Assembly: GCA_946406115.1 (NCBI GenBank)
Contig: OX291542.1
Coordinates: forward strand, 26,051,321-26,115,320
DNA length: 64,000 bases
Direction: 5' to 3'
Origin: Apoda limacodes
Taxonomy: Eukaryota > Arthropoda > Insecta > Lepidoptera > Limacodidae
A program made the translations under genes and the position numbers. Positions within the stretch are counted from its first letter, which is position 1. Each line of letters begins with the position of its first letter. Shown piece by piece: positions 40,354-49,792 of this stretch. The notes beneath the pieces were generated by a model, which saw nothing but the letters and a program-made list of their open reading frames with translations, was not told the DNA's origin and ran no database searches.

Positions 40354-42222
40354 CTAAGGTTTTGGAGCTACCCTGCGGAGGGCGGCAAAGAAATCGCGAT
40401 GCTTAGCCATGAAGCTGAGCATTTGAGTGAAATCGGTGATCTGTACGTATTCGGCGTACACGATCTCGAAATTGGCCGCGTCGAAGGCCCAAGAAATCTC
40501 GGCGAGAATGCCGAGGTGCTGCTGCTGCTCGGCCGTGTGAACGGCGTTGCAGGGCAGCGCGAAAGAGGGGCGCGGGGGGGCAAGGCGCGTATGCGCGAGA
40601 GGTGCGGGTGCACTTCTCATAGGCGCTGGACGCGGAATGTCCCGGGACATAAGAGGGGCGGGGTAGGGAATACCCGTAACTGAGACGGGCCCGGGGAGAG
40701 CAGACAAAAGTTTGTCTGTCTCATTAGATTTGGACGCTACTAGCGCTGGAGGACGGCTCCAGGCGTTGACAGCAGGGAGGGGAGCAGGCACGAGCGGAGC
40801 CTGTTGGCGGGGGGCGGAGGGGCGCGATTTACCCTGTTTGGGTTTACGCGAGCTCTGTTTGGGAGCTTTGGGGCACCCGCGGTAATTCGCTGGGTGGCCT
40901 TCACTCCCACAGAGTACGCAAGCGACCGGGTCGGATGCGTTTGAGCGATCGCGATCACAGTCCGGAGTGGCGTGATCGCGTAAACATTTGACGCAGCGCG
41001 GTCTGCGTCTGCAGTTGCGCTGCGCGTGGCCATATAGCTGGCATCGGTGGCATTGACTCGGGTTCGACCGCTTGTGCGGAGTCTCGACCCTGATGCCTTT
41101 GAGGCTGCAAACATCTTTAATGTTAAAGATGGCTTTGCCTTCTTTTGTTAGGTCTAGTACAACGAGCACCATGTCGTAGCACTCGGACTTATTTCGGCCA
41201 TTGTACATACGATGTACTTCCCGTACGGGGAGGCCTTGGACGATTAAGTCGTCCTGGACAGTCTTGGTGGAGAATTCCCTAGGGACTCCCCTTATGACTG
41301 CCCTTAAAACGCGCTCCTCGGCCAATGAGTACGTGTGGTACTCATATTTTTGAGCCGTGAGGAAGGCCGTCAGATTTCGGAAATCTGACGGTGTCGGGAC
41401 CTGCACTTTGATACCGCGCTCGGCATCATTTCGGGCGTGCGTATAGTTAATCCGCTTGGCCTTCATAGCGTTCGCTATATTTGGCCAGGCCCCTTTGTCT
41501 TTGATGACAATGGGCGGCGGAGATTTTTCCTTCCGTCCCGAAGTGGGACAGTCGGACTGCGAAGAGGTGGCGGCGGGGGGCGTTGTGTCCATGGCGGCTA
41601 GCTCAGGGCTGGCCACCGAGGTGGGCGGGGACGGGGACGCGGAAGCGCTAGGCGCTTTGAGGCGCTTAGCTTTGGAATCGGAGGGGGGAGGAGTAGAAGA
41701 CTTCATGGCGGATGCCGCCGAAGCCTTTTTGGACTTGGCGGACTTCTTCCGCTTTTTACCCTTTTTGGTTCCCAGGCCAACCACTTTAAAGCCTTCGTCG
41801 TCCTCAGACAACGCCGACTCAGCGGACATTACGGCTGCTGGAGACCGGGGTGCGGTTTCGGAGGTTGCGGGGGGCGGGGTAGCGAGAGACCGAGTAAGGG
41901 TCTCATCGGCTACCGGAGTGGGAGGGCGAATGGGCTCAGGGGCCCGAAGAGCGCGGCGAGCGACACGCGGGTCGCGATGGCGGGGTTCGCGGGAGAGAGA
42001 GCGCGAGCGAGTGCGTGAGCGAGAACGCGAACGGGACGGGGCACGCGGCGGCGAACATGGCGGCGGCGAACATTGGGAGGGTACCGAATTGTCGGACGTT
42101 TCGTGGGCAGCCACAGCCTGGTAAGCGTAGGCTCGGACCAGATCTGAGTGATCACGAAGGCATAACCTTATGATCTCCCCTATCTGGTCCCGGGACATGC
42201 CAGTGAGTAGTTCTTCGGCCAT
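40354..42222 (-). CDS. Jockey ORF1: gag-like nucleic-acid-binding protein (622 residues)
   Basis: Binds the element RNA and chaperones its integration. Visible: an Arg/Ser-rich stretch (about 63-80, SRSRSRTRSRSLSRE), a Lys-rich basic stretch (about 152-168), a Pro/Ser/Ala-rich linker, a conserved region (about 235-380, AWPNIANAMKAKRI and following) as in Jockey-clade ORF1, then three CCHC knuckles: CHRCQLYGHAQRNC (391-404), CVKCLRDHATPDC (410-422) and CVLCGSEGHPANYRGC (435-450), with a Pro-rich tail. The first Met at 42222 is in context GCCGAAGAAC. A long open frame on the opposite strand (41456-42124) is only a GC-driven shadow. Confidence 0.93.
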   Translation of the reverse strand: MAEELLTGMSRDQIGEIIRLCLRDHSDLVRAYAYQAVAAHETSDNSVPSQCSPPPCSPPRAPSRSRSRSRTRSRSLSREPRHRDPRVARRALRAPEPIRPPTPVADETLTRSLATPPPATSETAPRSPAAVMSAESALSEDDEGFKVVGLGTKKGKKRKKSAKSKKASAASAMKSSTPPPSDSKAKRLKAPSASASPSPPTSVASPELAAMDTTPPAATSSQSDCPTSGRKEKSPPPIVIKDKGAWPNIANAMKAKRINYTHARNDAERGIKVQVPTPSDFRNLTAFLTAQKYEYHTYSLAEERVLRAVIRGVPREFSTKTVQDDLIVQGLPVREVHRMYNGRNKSECYDMVLVVLDLTKEGKAIFNIKDVCSLKGIRVETPHKRSNPSQCHRCQLYGHAQRNCRRRPRCVKCLRDHATPDCDRDRSNASDPVACVLCGSEGHPANYRGCPKAPKQSSRKPKQGKSRPSAPRQQAPLVPAPLPAVNAWSRPPALVASKSNETDKLLSALPGPVSVTGIPYPAPLMSRDIPRPAPMRSAPAPLAHTRLAPPRPSFALPCNAVHTAEQQQHLGILAEISWAFDAANFEIVYAEYVQITDFTQMLSFMAKHRDFFAALRRVAPKP

Positions 42223-43002
42223 CGCGGGAGTGGCCGAGGTGTAGCTTGTGAGTACCTAGTGACTCCCCACCATTGCTGGCGAGGAGCAAGAATACCTAAA
42301 TGTGGCCAGGCGCCCCGCAGTGCTACGGATTGCCTGGTGTGTACCTAACTCCTACTCCTACGGCCGGGGTTACGTTGTCACCGTTAGGTTTCCCCCCAGC
42401 AACGAGACGTTTATGAACGAGAAACTTTTAGGTAGACCGCAACTCTGAAAAGAGCTATACGATCTCACCCACCAGCCCTTGAGCACTCGGAACTGGATTT
42501 CTACAAACTAAAACGCAATCGACACTTAAAACGCGAGAATGCACGGAGCGGCGAACCGCTGAAGCGGAAATACTACGCTAGCGATTTAACACAAAGCCGG
42601 ACTCAGACCGGGCGAACCGGTAACAGTCAAAGAGGCAAGCGAGGGTCACCGCTATGCGTAGTAGTTCCGCGACTACGAGAACACACACTCACGCACAAAA
42701 ACGCACAGTATCGCTTCGATAAACACTCGGTTATGGGCGCGTTGAAGAACGCACAAACACACTCAGCGCGGGCCGAGAAGCAATTTCCCAGCCAATACAC
42801 ACTGCCGAGCAGCACTTCAACACACAGGCCGATTTTCCAAGAATTGCGGGCAATAAACCAAACAACAATTCGAGGTCGTCAGCGCTGAGGCAAAACACCA
42901 CACAGGAATGCGCACCAGCTGAGTCACCACTGCACGGAGCACACTAAGAGCACTTGACGCTCGAAAACACGACCGCACAACACGAGAGTCGAATCGGGAA
43001 TC
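42223..43002 (-). promoter_or_regulatory. 5' UTR and presumed internal promoter of the Jockey element
   Basis: About 780 bases of moderately GC-rich DNA between the right target-site copy and the ORF1 ATG, with no long frame. Jockey-clade elements use an internal, downstream-type promoter at their 5' end. The minus-strand start reads GATTCCCGATTCGACTCTCG. Full length here supports an untruncated copy. Confidence 0.7.
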
Positions 43003-43012
43003 TCACTACTTT
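43003..43012. repeat. Target-site duplication, right copy
   Basis: TCACTACTTT, identical to 37191-37200, directly preceding AGGAAAACGC, which continues the older repeat. Confidence 0.85.
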
Positions 43013-43080
43013 AGGAAAACGCTTACTTTATAAATGTATCATCATTAATACGAATTTGAGTAAACAATTACTGTATCTTT
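43003..43080. repeat. Older repeat, right part after the Jockey insertion
   Basis: AGGAAAACGC, then TAAATGTATCATCATTAATA and CGAATTTGAGTAAACAAT match 47884-47945. Together with 37139-37200 it reconstitutes the sequence at 47816-47945. Confidence 0.75.
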
Positions 43081-45104
43081 GGGAGTGTTGGAAAATAACC
43101 CTACTACGTTTTGGAACGTAGTCTAAATTAATGGTTGTATGTAATTAAATATATAATAGAATGTATCCAATAAGATTACAGTTAAAAAAAATATTACTCG
43201 GTTAGGTGCATGGAGATCTCCCTATAAATACCTGCTCGAATAAGAAGACAATGTTCAAAATAATCTAATTCTTATCTTGGTCCCATGTTCTCATTAGCAT
43301 GAATGAAATAAGCTTAAACATGAGTTAGCAGTTGTAAACTGTTGAGAAGTTTTCTCAGTTTTCTTCGGTCTCCTTCATTATGTCAACTTCAGATACCCAC
43401 TATATATAGATAGTACCTGTCTAAAATGTCATCAGAACTACAATTTATATGTGCCAAGTCTTACCAGAATCGATTAATAGGAAAAAATTCAACTATGTCC
43501 TTTTTTACTAGATCTAAAGAATTAATTTGTAACATTTTTTTAATGTATTTTGTACAAAGAAGAAATAAAGAATATCTTTTGGTGGCGCTAGTTTAGGCAG
43601 TCGCTGCCCTTTAAGTTTTCTGAACAAAGAGGTTAGGAACAGAGGGGTCATCGGCGCACGTCACACGCGCTAATTTTGAACTGATATATTTTGTCTATGG
43701 ACTTTATCGATACCATATTAGAGTATGTTTTTGAACAATCGACGTTGATTGGGAGCGTGTACATAAGGTTTCCGATAACCCATCAGGTTGTAAAAGGAAG
43801 TTATTTCCCGAAAATAGCAATTTGTAATAATTTTAACTAAGAGATGTTTTATAATAAAGTAGCGTTCGTTGCCACCTTAATATATATAAACAAACTATTA
43901 TAAAAGGAGATTTGGTAATTTCGATGCCAATCCAAAATTTTAGATAAATTACCTACGTATGTATGGTAAACTGTTCTAAACTCATTTTTCAAAAATAGTA
44001 AAGTACTAAATAAATTTCAATTTTACATACACTAAAATAAAAATAATTAAAACATAAGTACCTACTTCCTTGTTTGGTACTTTTTATGTTTGCACATTCT
44101 ATTCATTTAACCTACATCTTAAAGCTGATGCAATAATAAATCATTACGCTACATCATTTTCGATATTCAAAAGCACTTAATAATTAATACAACTTAATTA
44201 CCTTTAGGTCCAAACACAAACTAAATCTAAAATTAACATAAATAAAACAAATCAATAAAACTCTTCGATTCATATTTCACAGATAAAATTTAAATAATAT
44301 GTGAGTAACAGAGGATACCCCCTACTTATTAAGCGAATCGATTCACAATGTCAATCGGCCGAGTGATATAAATACTCATTTCATTATCAAAGTGTATGTG
44401 TAAACTACTGATAGTAAAATTATAATAATATTTGTAATAAATGGGTAAAGCCACTCGCCAGCTAATAAATACGGTAAATGTGGTTATCAAGCGTAGAAAT
44501 TGTCTTCTTTCAAACTTTACGCACAAATGTTAGAAAGAGGAAAGAAATGTTTTGGCCACAAGGTTTGTTTCACAAGGCATTGATATCAAATAATTTTATT
44601 GTAAAAAAGTGGATTTGGGATTCAGAGTAAAGAGTTGTTACACTTTTTGTTTAATCTTTATTTATTTGCACGGAATATTGCTAATATTAATGTAGGTGTT
44701 AACAATTACATTTATCCTGTATATACACATTCCACCACACTTAGGCATGCAAATATTTATAATTTTTTTATTAATTAGGATGTTTGTTGAACAATAAGTA
44801 AGTAAGTTAGATTTAAAATTGTCTAGGTTAGTAAAGGCTTAAATATAAGTAAGTATTATATTGTAGGTATTAGGTACACATATATAAAAACAACAATTTT
44901 ATTACTTAATTTAATACACGTAAAAATGGTTATTTATTGATGATTATAGACACTGATTGAGGAAACTGAAGTAAAAATTTAGACGTAATGTACTTCTGCT
45001 GTGCCGCACAGTTTCACCCTCGCGATGTTAAGCCTATATATAGCAATCTGATTAGTAGTGTAAGCTATGTGAAGGTTTAGGGGAAAGTTTGAAATTAATT
45101 CTTG
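43081..45104. other. AT-rich intergenic sequence
   Basis: No gene or named repeat. A 65-codon frame at 44329-44526 (minus) has a hydrophobic stretch but no fitting splice donor. A short GC-balanced patch at 43585-43690 is unexplained. Confidence 0.5.
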
Positions 45105-45450
45105 AGTCAGGACGCGACGAACATACATACAAATTTTCCTCTGAATAATAACAGTGTAATAAACAATATAACATAATAAAATATATTTTTATCAAATGGG
45201 TATTTACCAACTACTTGCAAGTAGGTTGAATTCCCTACGGTTAAAGGTTAACGGGCATAATTGGTTTTTTTATTACAAAATAAAAGTAACGCATAGAAGG
45301 AAAATAATAAAATTTATTTATTTAATTTCATTTTAATATTATATTTTTAAGATAGGTATGTTACAATATAAATGTAAGAGTGAAATTGCTGAATAAATTT
45401 TAAAATTAATTATAATTAGCGTAATGGCAATCGCTACACGATTAAAATAA
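45105..45450. repeat. Local duplication, copy 1 (decayed mini-exon)
   Basis: Parallels 46188-46665: CAGGACGCGACGAACATACA, TACAAATTTTCCTC and GGTTAAAGGTTAACGGG, then the AT-rich part with TAGTGAAATTG-like and AATGGCAATCG text. On the minus strand the hydrophobic frame reads FDKNIFYYVILFITLLLFRG, then KF, ending at a GTATGT donor in phase 0, but it lacks an ATG. Confidence 0.7.
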
Positions 45451-45880
45451 ATTTTTAGGGTTCCGTACCCAAAGGGTAAAAAACGGGACCCCATTACTAA
45501 GACTCCGCTGTCCGTCCGTCTGTCACCAGGCTCATGAACCGTGATAGTTATACAGTTGAAATTTTCACAGAAGATGTATTTCTGTTGCCGCTATAACAAA
45601 TACTAAATAACAGAATAAAATAAATATTTATGGGGGCTCCCATTCAACAAACGTGATTTTTTTGCTCGTTTTGTCGATATTGATAACGGCAACAGATAGA
45701 CGCTTGAAATTTTCACAGAAAATTTAGTTATATATTTGCTTTAAAAATAAATAATTAAATTAAAATAAAACAAATATTTAAGGGGGCTCCTCCACACAAC
45801 AAACGTGATTTTTTTGCCGTTTTTATAGATAATGGTACGGAACCCTTCGTGCGCGAGTGTGATTTGCACACGGCGGATTT
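45451..45880 (+). repeat. GGTTCCG-family element (complete)
   Basis: TTTTTAGGGTTCCGTACCCA through CTCCGCTGTCCGTCCGTCTG and ATGGTACGGAACCCTTCGTG to a terminus GTGATTTGCACACGGCGGAT, slightly diverged. It lies between the two copies of the local duplication. Confidence 0.85.
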
Positions 45881-45895
45881 TTATTTTAATTACAT

Positions 45896-46140
45896 TGGCA
45901 GCTTTGTGGCTCAGCAGGTATTTACCTGCCTGCTGAAATAAGGGGCGTAGGTTCTATTCTCACACAGAACAACCATTTACGTGATGACATTTGTGTTTGT
46001 CTTGGGTCTGGGTGTTTTATATGTACGAGTGTAATATATATGTACTTACTAAAAAAGTCTGGTATCCAAAGTAAAAGCTTTAATAAGTTTGGAACCAGGT
46101 AGCGCTGTGTGTAATGTCAAAAACATTGATATATTTTTTA
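45896..46140 (+). mobile_element. tRNA-derived SINE
   Basis: Head GTGGCTCAGCAGG (box A-like), box B-like GGTTCTATTCT at 45950-45960, core TTTGTGTTTGTCTTGGGTCT, tail GCGCTGTGTGTAATGTC. Same family as 18361 with a different tRNA-like head. Not a functional tRNA gene. Confidence 0.75.
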
Positions 46141-46187
46141 TTAAATTATCAGTAAATATAAAATAATTCAAATATAATTTTTTATAC

Positions 46188-46665
46188 AGGACGTGACAAA
46201 CAAACTTACAAAATTTTCCTCCTAATATCATCAGTATAATCAACAATATTACATGGTAAAAGATATTTGTATCAAACGAGTAAACCCACATGCCAAGCTA
46301 AGGTTATAAGCAAGTAGATTGAAGTTTATAAGGTTAAAGGTTAACGTGCGAAATATTTTTAAAAGAAAACAAATTTAAAGTAAAGCGTGGAATGAAAATA
46401 TAGTACTTACATAGGTACATTATTGCCGCGGCCCGCAAACGCAACATAACCGGGCGATCGTAAGCGGGCCGAGGCATAGTGTTATTTATCTTAAAGATGC
46501 TTGTGCAAGATAGGGTTGCATATCATAGCATGTTTGCGAAAATAAAATTTATTAAGTTTTTATCATTTATTTTTAAGATGAGGTTTTTTCCATATAAACT
46601 TAATAGTGAAATTGCGTATATATTCTACAATTAATTATTGGCAATCGTCACTGTATTGAAAAATG
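46188..46665. repeat. Local duplication, copy 2 (signal-peptide-like mini-exon)
   Basis: On the minus strand ATG at 46291 opens MWVYSFDTNIFYHVILLIIL, then MILGGKF, and meets the donor T|GTAAGT in phase 1. TTATAAA lies about 40 bases upstream and the GTTAACCTTTAACC block is shared with copy 1. It could be the first exon of an upstream gene. The phase does not fit FMO B exon 1 directly. Confidence 0.45.
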
Positions 46666-46820
46666 TCGAGTGACACCGGTGACGCCCAGGGGATTGAGGT
46701 TATTGCACATGTAATTGATAATTGAAAACGTCTAAACAAACGTCAATAACTTATTTTCTATCCTTGTAACATTATGCATTCAAAAATGCAGAAAAAAAGT
46801 TTTTTCAAAGAAAACTTTTA

Positions 46821-46945
46821 TAAAGGTTGTCTGGTAGAGATCGCTTATAAGCGATAAGACCGCCTGATTGTGTACTACGTATAAGTTTATTTCTAAATTT
46901 TAATTTGTTTATAATTAATTTTTGGTGTGCAATAAAGTATATATC
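46821..46945 (+). mobile_element. L2-like LINE 3' tail
   Basis: AAGGTTGTCTGGTAGAGATC with the perfect palindrome ATCGCTTATAAGCGAT, then AAGACCGCCTG and GGTGTGCAATAAAGTATA. Same tail as at 6114 and, inverted, at 17139. Confidence 0.7.
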
Positions 46946-47774
46946 TATTGCTATGATTCCGTTATCATGGAAAACAGGAAAAAAATTCTACAAAACTGTA
47001 CCATTTTAGTTTATTTTTCGATCGTTCGACCCAAGTTCGACGTAGTGGCTAAAAACATTGGTCACCCACGGTCCAGGAAGGTGACAATTAGATTTGGAAG
47101 GGCCGTTTTTAGTCGGAAACTTTATTATATTTTAAATTGACCATGGAAAAGAATTTGAGTAGGGATCTTACAGTATATATGAAGTATTGAGAAATAACTT
47201 TTTATAAGGTATTTTTAAGCGTTGTTTTATTACGTAGCAGGTAGAAAGAAGAAAGGAAGAAAAAAAGAAATAAATATTTATTTTAAAACATTACAATTGG
47301 TAGATTTCATAATTAATTACACTTAATCATCAAAATAAAAATGCATCAAAAAGAGTTTCCCAATCAGCATAAGAAAACCTAATCGATAATAAAACGATTT
47401 AAAAAACTCAAACTTTGTTATTCAAATATACTCTTAAACAGCACTTTTAAATCGTAAGTTATTAATTTAAAAAAATATCAAAAAATTACCACTGGTTTGG
47501 AATGATTTACTACCAAGAAGAACCGGCAAAAAACTCAGCAGTAAATCTTTTATATTTTTTCAACTTCATATTAAAATACAGTATAGCCCTTTGAAAACGA
47601 CATTTTGGAACTACCAATTTATCCTTATTCCTTGTATTAACACTGTGTAGGTCTCTATTTTTAGCAAATAAGTGTCAATTTTTGCGTACATATATTAAAC
47701 AAGCGAAGATATATTGGCAAGGAATAGTTAACATATCAATTTAAATAGTTCCCTAAAAGAATTCGAGGTTTCAA
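46946..47774. other. AT-rich sequence with repeat debris
   Basis: Includes AGAAAGAAGAAAGGAAGAAA near 47242 and AGAAGAACCGGCAAAAAACT near 47515. The latter is shared with 56099 (GAAGAACCGGCAAGAAACTC), a common lepidopteran repeat motif. No gene. Confidence 0.45.
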
Positions 47775-47950
47775 GGGATTAAAATTATGCGCAGTGCGGA
47801 AGTGGTACAATAATAGGAGAAAGGAGATAAGTGTAACTCATAAATGAAAATAGTACATTCATTTATTTTAATATCACAACTTTAGAAAAACGCACAATTT
47901 TTTTTATAAAAGTATTATCATTAATACGAATTTCAGTAAACAATATTACA
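47775..47950. repeat. Empty-site paralogue of the Jockey insertion locus
   Basis: Reads continuously across the point where 37200 and 43013 are interrupted: TATCACAACTTTAGAAAAAC. Both flanks match (GTGTAACTCATAAATGAAAA; AGTATTATCATTAATACGAA). Confidence 0.75.
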
Positions 47951-48141
47951 AAGGGGGAATCCATTTCACGCGGTTTTTTTTATTTTTTCACAAACTTTTT
48001 TTTATTTTGTCCGCGCGCAGCCTGCAAGTTTTATTATATCACTAGTTACTTGTTTATACAATGTTCTTGATCGATCTTTATAATCCACATTCCAAATTTA
48101 AATCACTTTGTGTCCCTAGGGATTCAAAGTACAATTTTAAT

Positions 48142-48622
48142 CTCTGGGCGGGTGCACCCGGATACCAACTTGGACCTTTTGACTCGGTTCAACGACGGGC
48201 TGTGAGAATTGTCGACGATCGCAAACTAACTTGCCGTATCGAACCCTTAAGTCAGAGGAGAGACTTTGCCTCCCTGTGTGTGTTCTACCACTTGTATAAT
48301 GGGATGTGTTCTGAGGAATTGTTCGAAATGATGCCCACGGCTACTTTATACCATCGCACTGCTCGCCATCGGCAGGGAATTCATTCTCACACTTTGGAAC
48401 CGAAATGGTCGCGTACAGTACGGTTTTAGAGAAACGTCCTCCCTGCCAAGGTTTTCTCTAAGGACTACAGTATGGGGTTCTTCAAGAAAGAAGTTATTGG
48501 ATTTTTGAAGGGTCGGCAACGCGCGAGTGATACTTCTGGTGTTGCAAGCGTCCATAGGCCACGGTGACCGCTTACCAGCAGGCGGACCGTGGGCTTGTTT
48601 GCCACCTTAGTGGTCTAAAAAA
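48142..48622 (+). mobile_element. CR1/Jockey-group LINE 3' end (copy 4)
   Basis: Plus-strand frame WAGAPGYQLGPFDSVQRRAV, then RRDFASLCVFYHLYNGMCSE and EPKWSRTVRF, then a stop and the usual 3' end with GCTTGTTTGCCACCTTAGTG and an A-run. The best preserved C-terminal region of the family in this window. Confidence 0.9.
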
Positions 48623-49551
48623 AAAACTTTGTTTGCGGGGAACTCCACCAGCTCTTTTTAAATACATGTGATAAAAACAAATTAACATCTATCAAATGAG
48701 TATTTTTGATCTAAGTATTTTTTATATCCGTTACATTATTATCTACATATGTACTCAAATTTACTGCTGTAGTCTTATGAACTTCTAGTGTAGTTTTTAT
48801 AGCTTCTGAATAAAATTACATTGATCTAAAGTTGGAATATGTCCTTCCAAAATTATAAGGGTCTCCTGTTTGATTACGAACCCCTGAAATTCTCGCTGGT
48901 TAAATTATCGAAGGAAGATGTATAAATTCGCAAAATTTAAAGTTAAATCTATAATTTTTGCATGTACAATCCTGTCCCCTGCCACATCGCAACTTCGCAA
49001 CGTAGATTAGCTAGATATATTTTTAGAGGGTCAAGCGTAGTCCACCTACTCATTTATACAATCAAATCGAATTCATATCGAAAATTTTATTTCGTTATAT
49101 TGGTACCTCCTACAACTATATAAGAACATTTTGTTTTAAGATTCCGTAGTCAAACAATGAACTTTTATAGTTTTGCCATGTGTTCGTCCGTATGTCGTAG
49201 TCATTTATTTTAGAACCTAAATATAAGGTAACTCCCCTATATGTAAAGTAAGCATTAAATCCCTTTTTTTCATTTTTAATTGTGAATTTTCATAAACAGT
49301 TTATCCAAATTAAATTCCTCTATTTTTCAGTTTTGTTTTTTGTTTTTGAATTGGCTATTTTTGGTTAAATAGTCGTTGTTATGTGTTTAGCAAGACTATA
49401 ATACCCTGAGCACTTTATCTCAATGTCTAAGAATATACAGAAGGTACACTTGCTTATTATTATTTTTACTTATTAATTTATTCTTGTTGCTTAGCCAATT
49501 ATACCTACGTCCTCACTGCAGGGGCACATGCCTCTCCTTACACAAATAAAT
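48623..49551. other. AT-rich intergenic sequence
   Basis: No gene. A fragment near 49140-49195 (GATTCCGTAGTCAAACAATG, TTGCCATGTG) resembles the GGTTCCG family, and CACTGCAGGGGCACATGCCT near 49514 resembles the repeat at 60850. Confidence 0.45.
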
Positions 49552-49792
49552 ATTAAATATTATAAATGTGAAAGTAACTCTGTCTGTCTGTCTGTTACCT
49601 CTTCACGCTTAAACCGCTGTACCGATGAAGATGAAATTTGGCATGGAGATAATTTGAATCACGGGAAAGGACATATTCAACTTGAAATCGAAAAAGTGTG
49701 TCAGTTTTTTTTTCTTTAATTGAGGAGTTGCTGTTAAAATCCTACACCAATAACCGAATTTAGGGCGGGTGAAACCGTGGGCAAAAGCTAGT
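49552..49792. repeat. CTAGCTTTTGCC-family repeat (short complete copy 7)
   Basis: TATTATAAATGTGAAAGTAA and TCTGTCTGTCTGTTACC, then AAATTTGGCATGGAGATAAT, GTGTGTCAGTTTTTTTTTC, AATTGAGGAGTTGCTG and GGGCAAAAGCTAGTTAGTAT. Useful as the uninterrupted reference for the split copy at 12246-13068. Confidence 0.75.

Larger units (their letters stand above)
37201..43002 (-). mobile_element. Full-length Jockey-type non-LTR retrotransposon
   Basis: About 5.8 kb on the minus strand: 5' UTR 42223-43002, ORF1 40354-42222, a 7-base gap, ORF2 37320-40346, a short 3' UTR and a poly-A tail (poly-T at 37201-37220). Both ORFs are uninterrupted. ORF1 has three CCHC knuckles; ORF2 has an apurinic-type endonuclease and a reverse transcriptase and no RNase H domain, as in the Jockey clade. 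It is flanked by a 10-bp duplication (37191-37200, 43003-43012). The element is much more GC-rich than its surroundings. Intact ORFs, a clean tail and an exact duplication point to recent insertion. Confidence 0.95.

Noticed and set aside
41456..42124. 222-codon open frame on the plus strand
   Set aside because: It lies exactly antisense to Jockey ORF1 in GC-rich, Ser/Arg/Pro-rich coding sequence. It is a shadow without domain content.
44329..44526. Minus-strand frame with a hydrophobic segment as the FMO B first exon
   Set aside because: No consensus donor in the right phase follows the hydrophobic stretch, and Kozak context is not persuasive.
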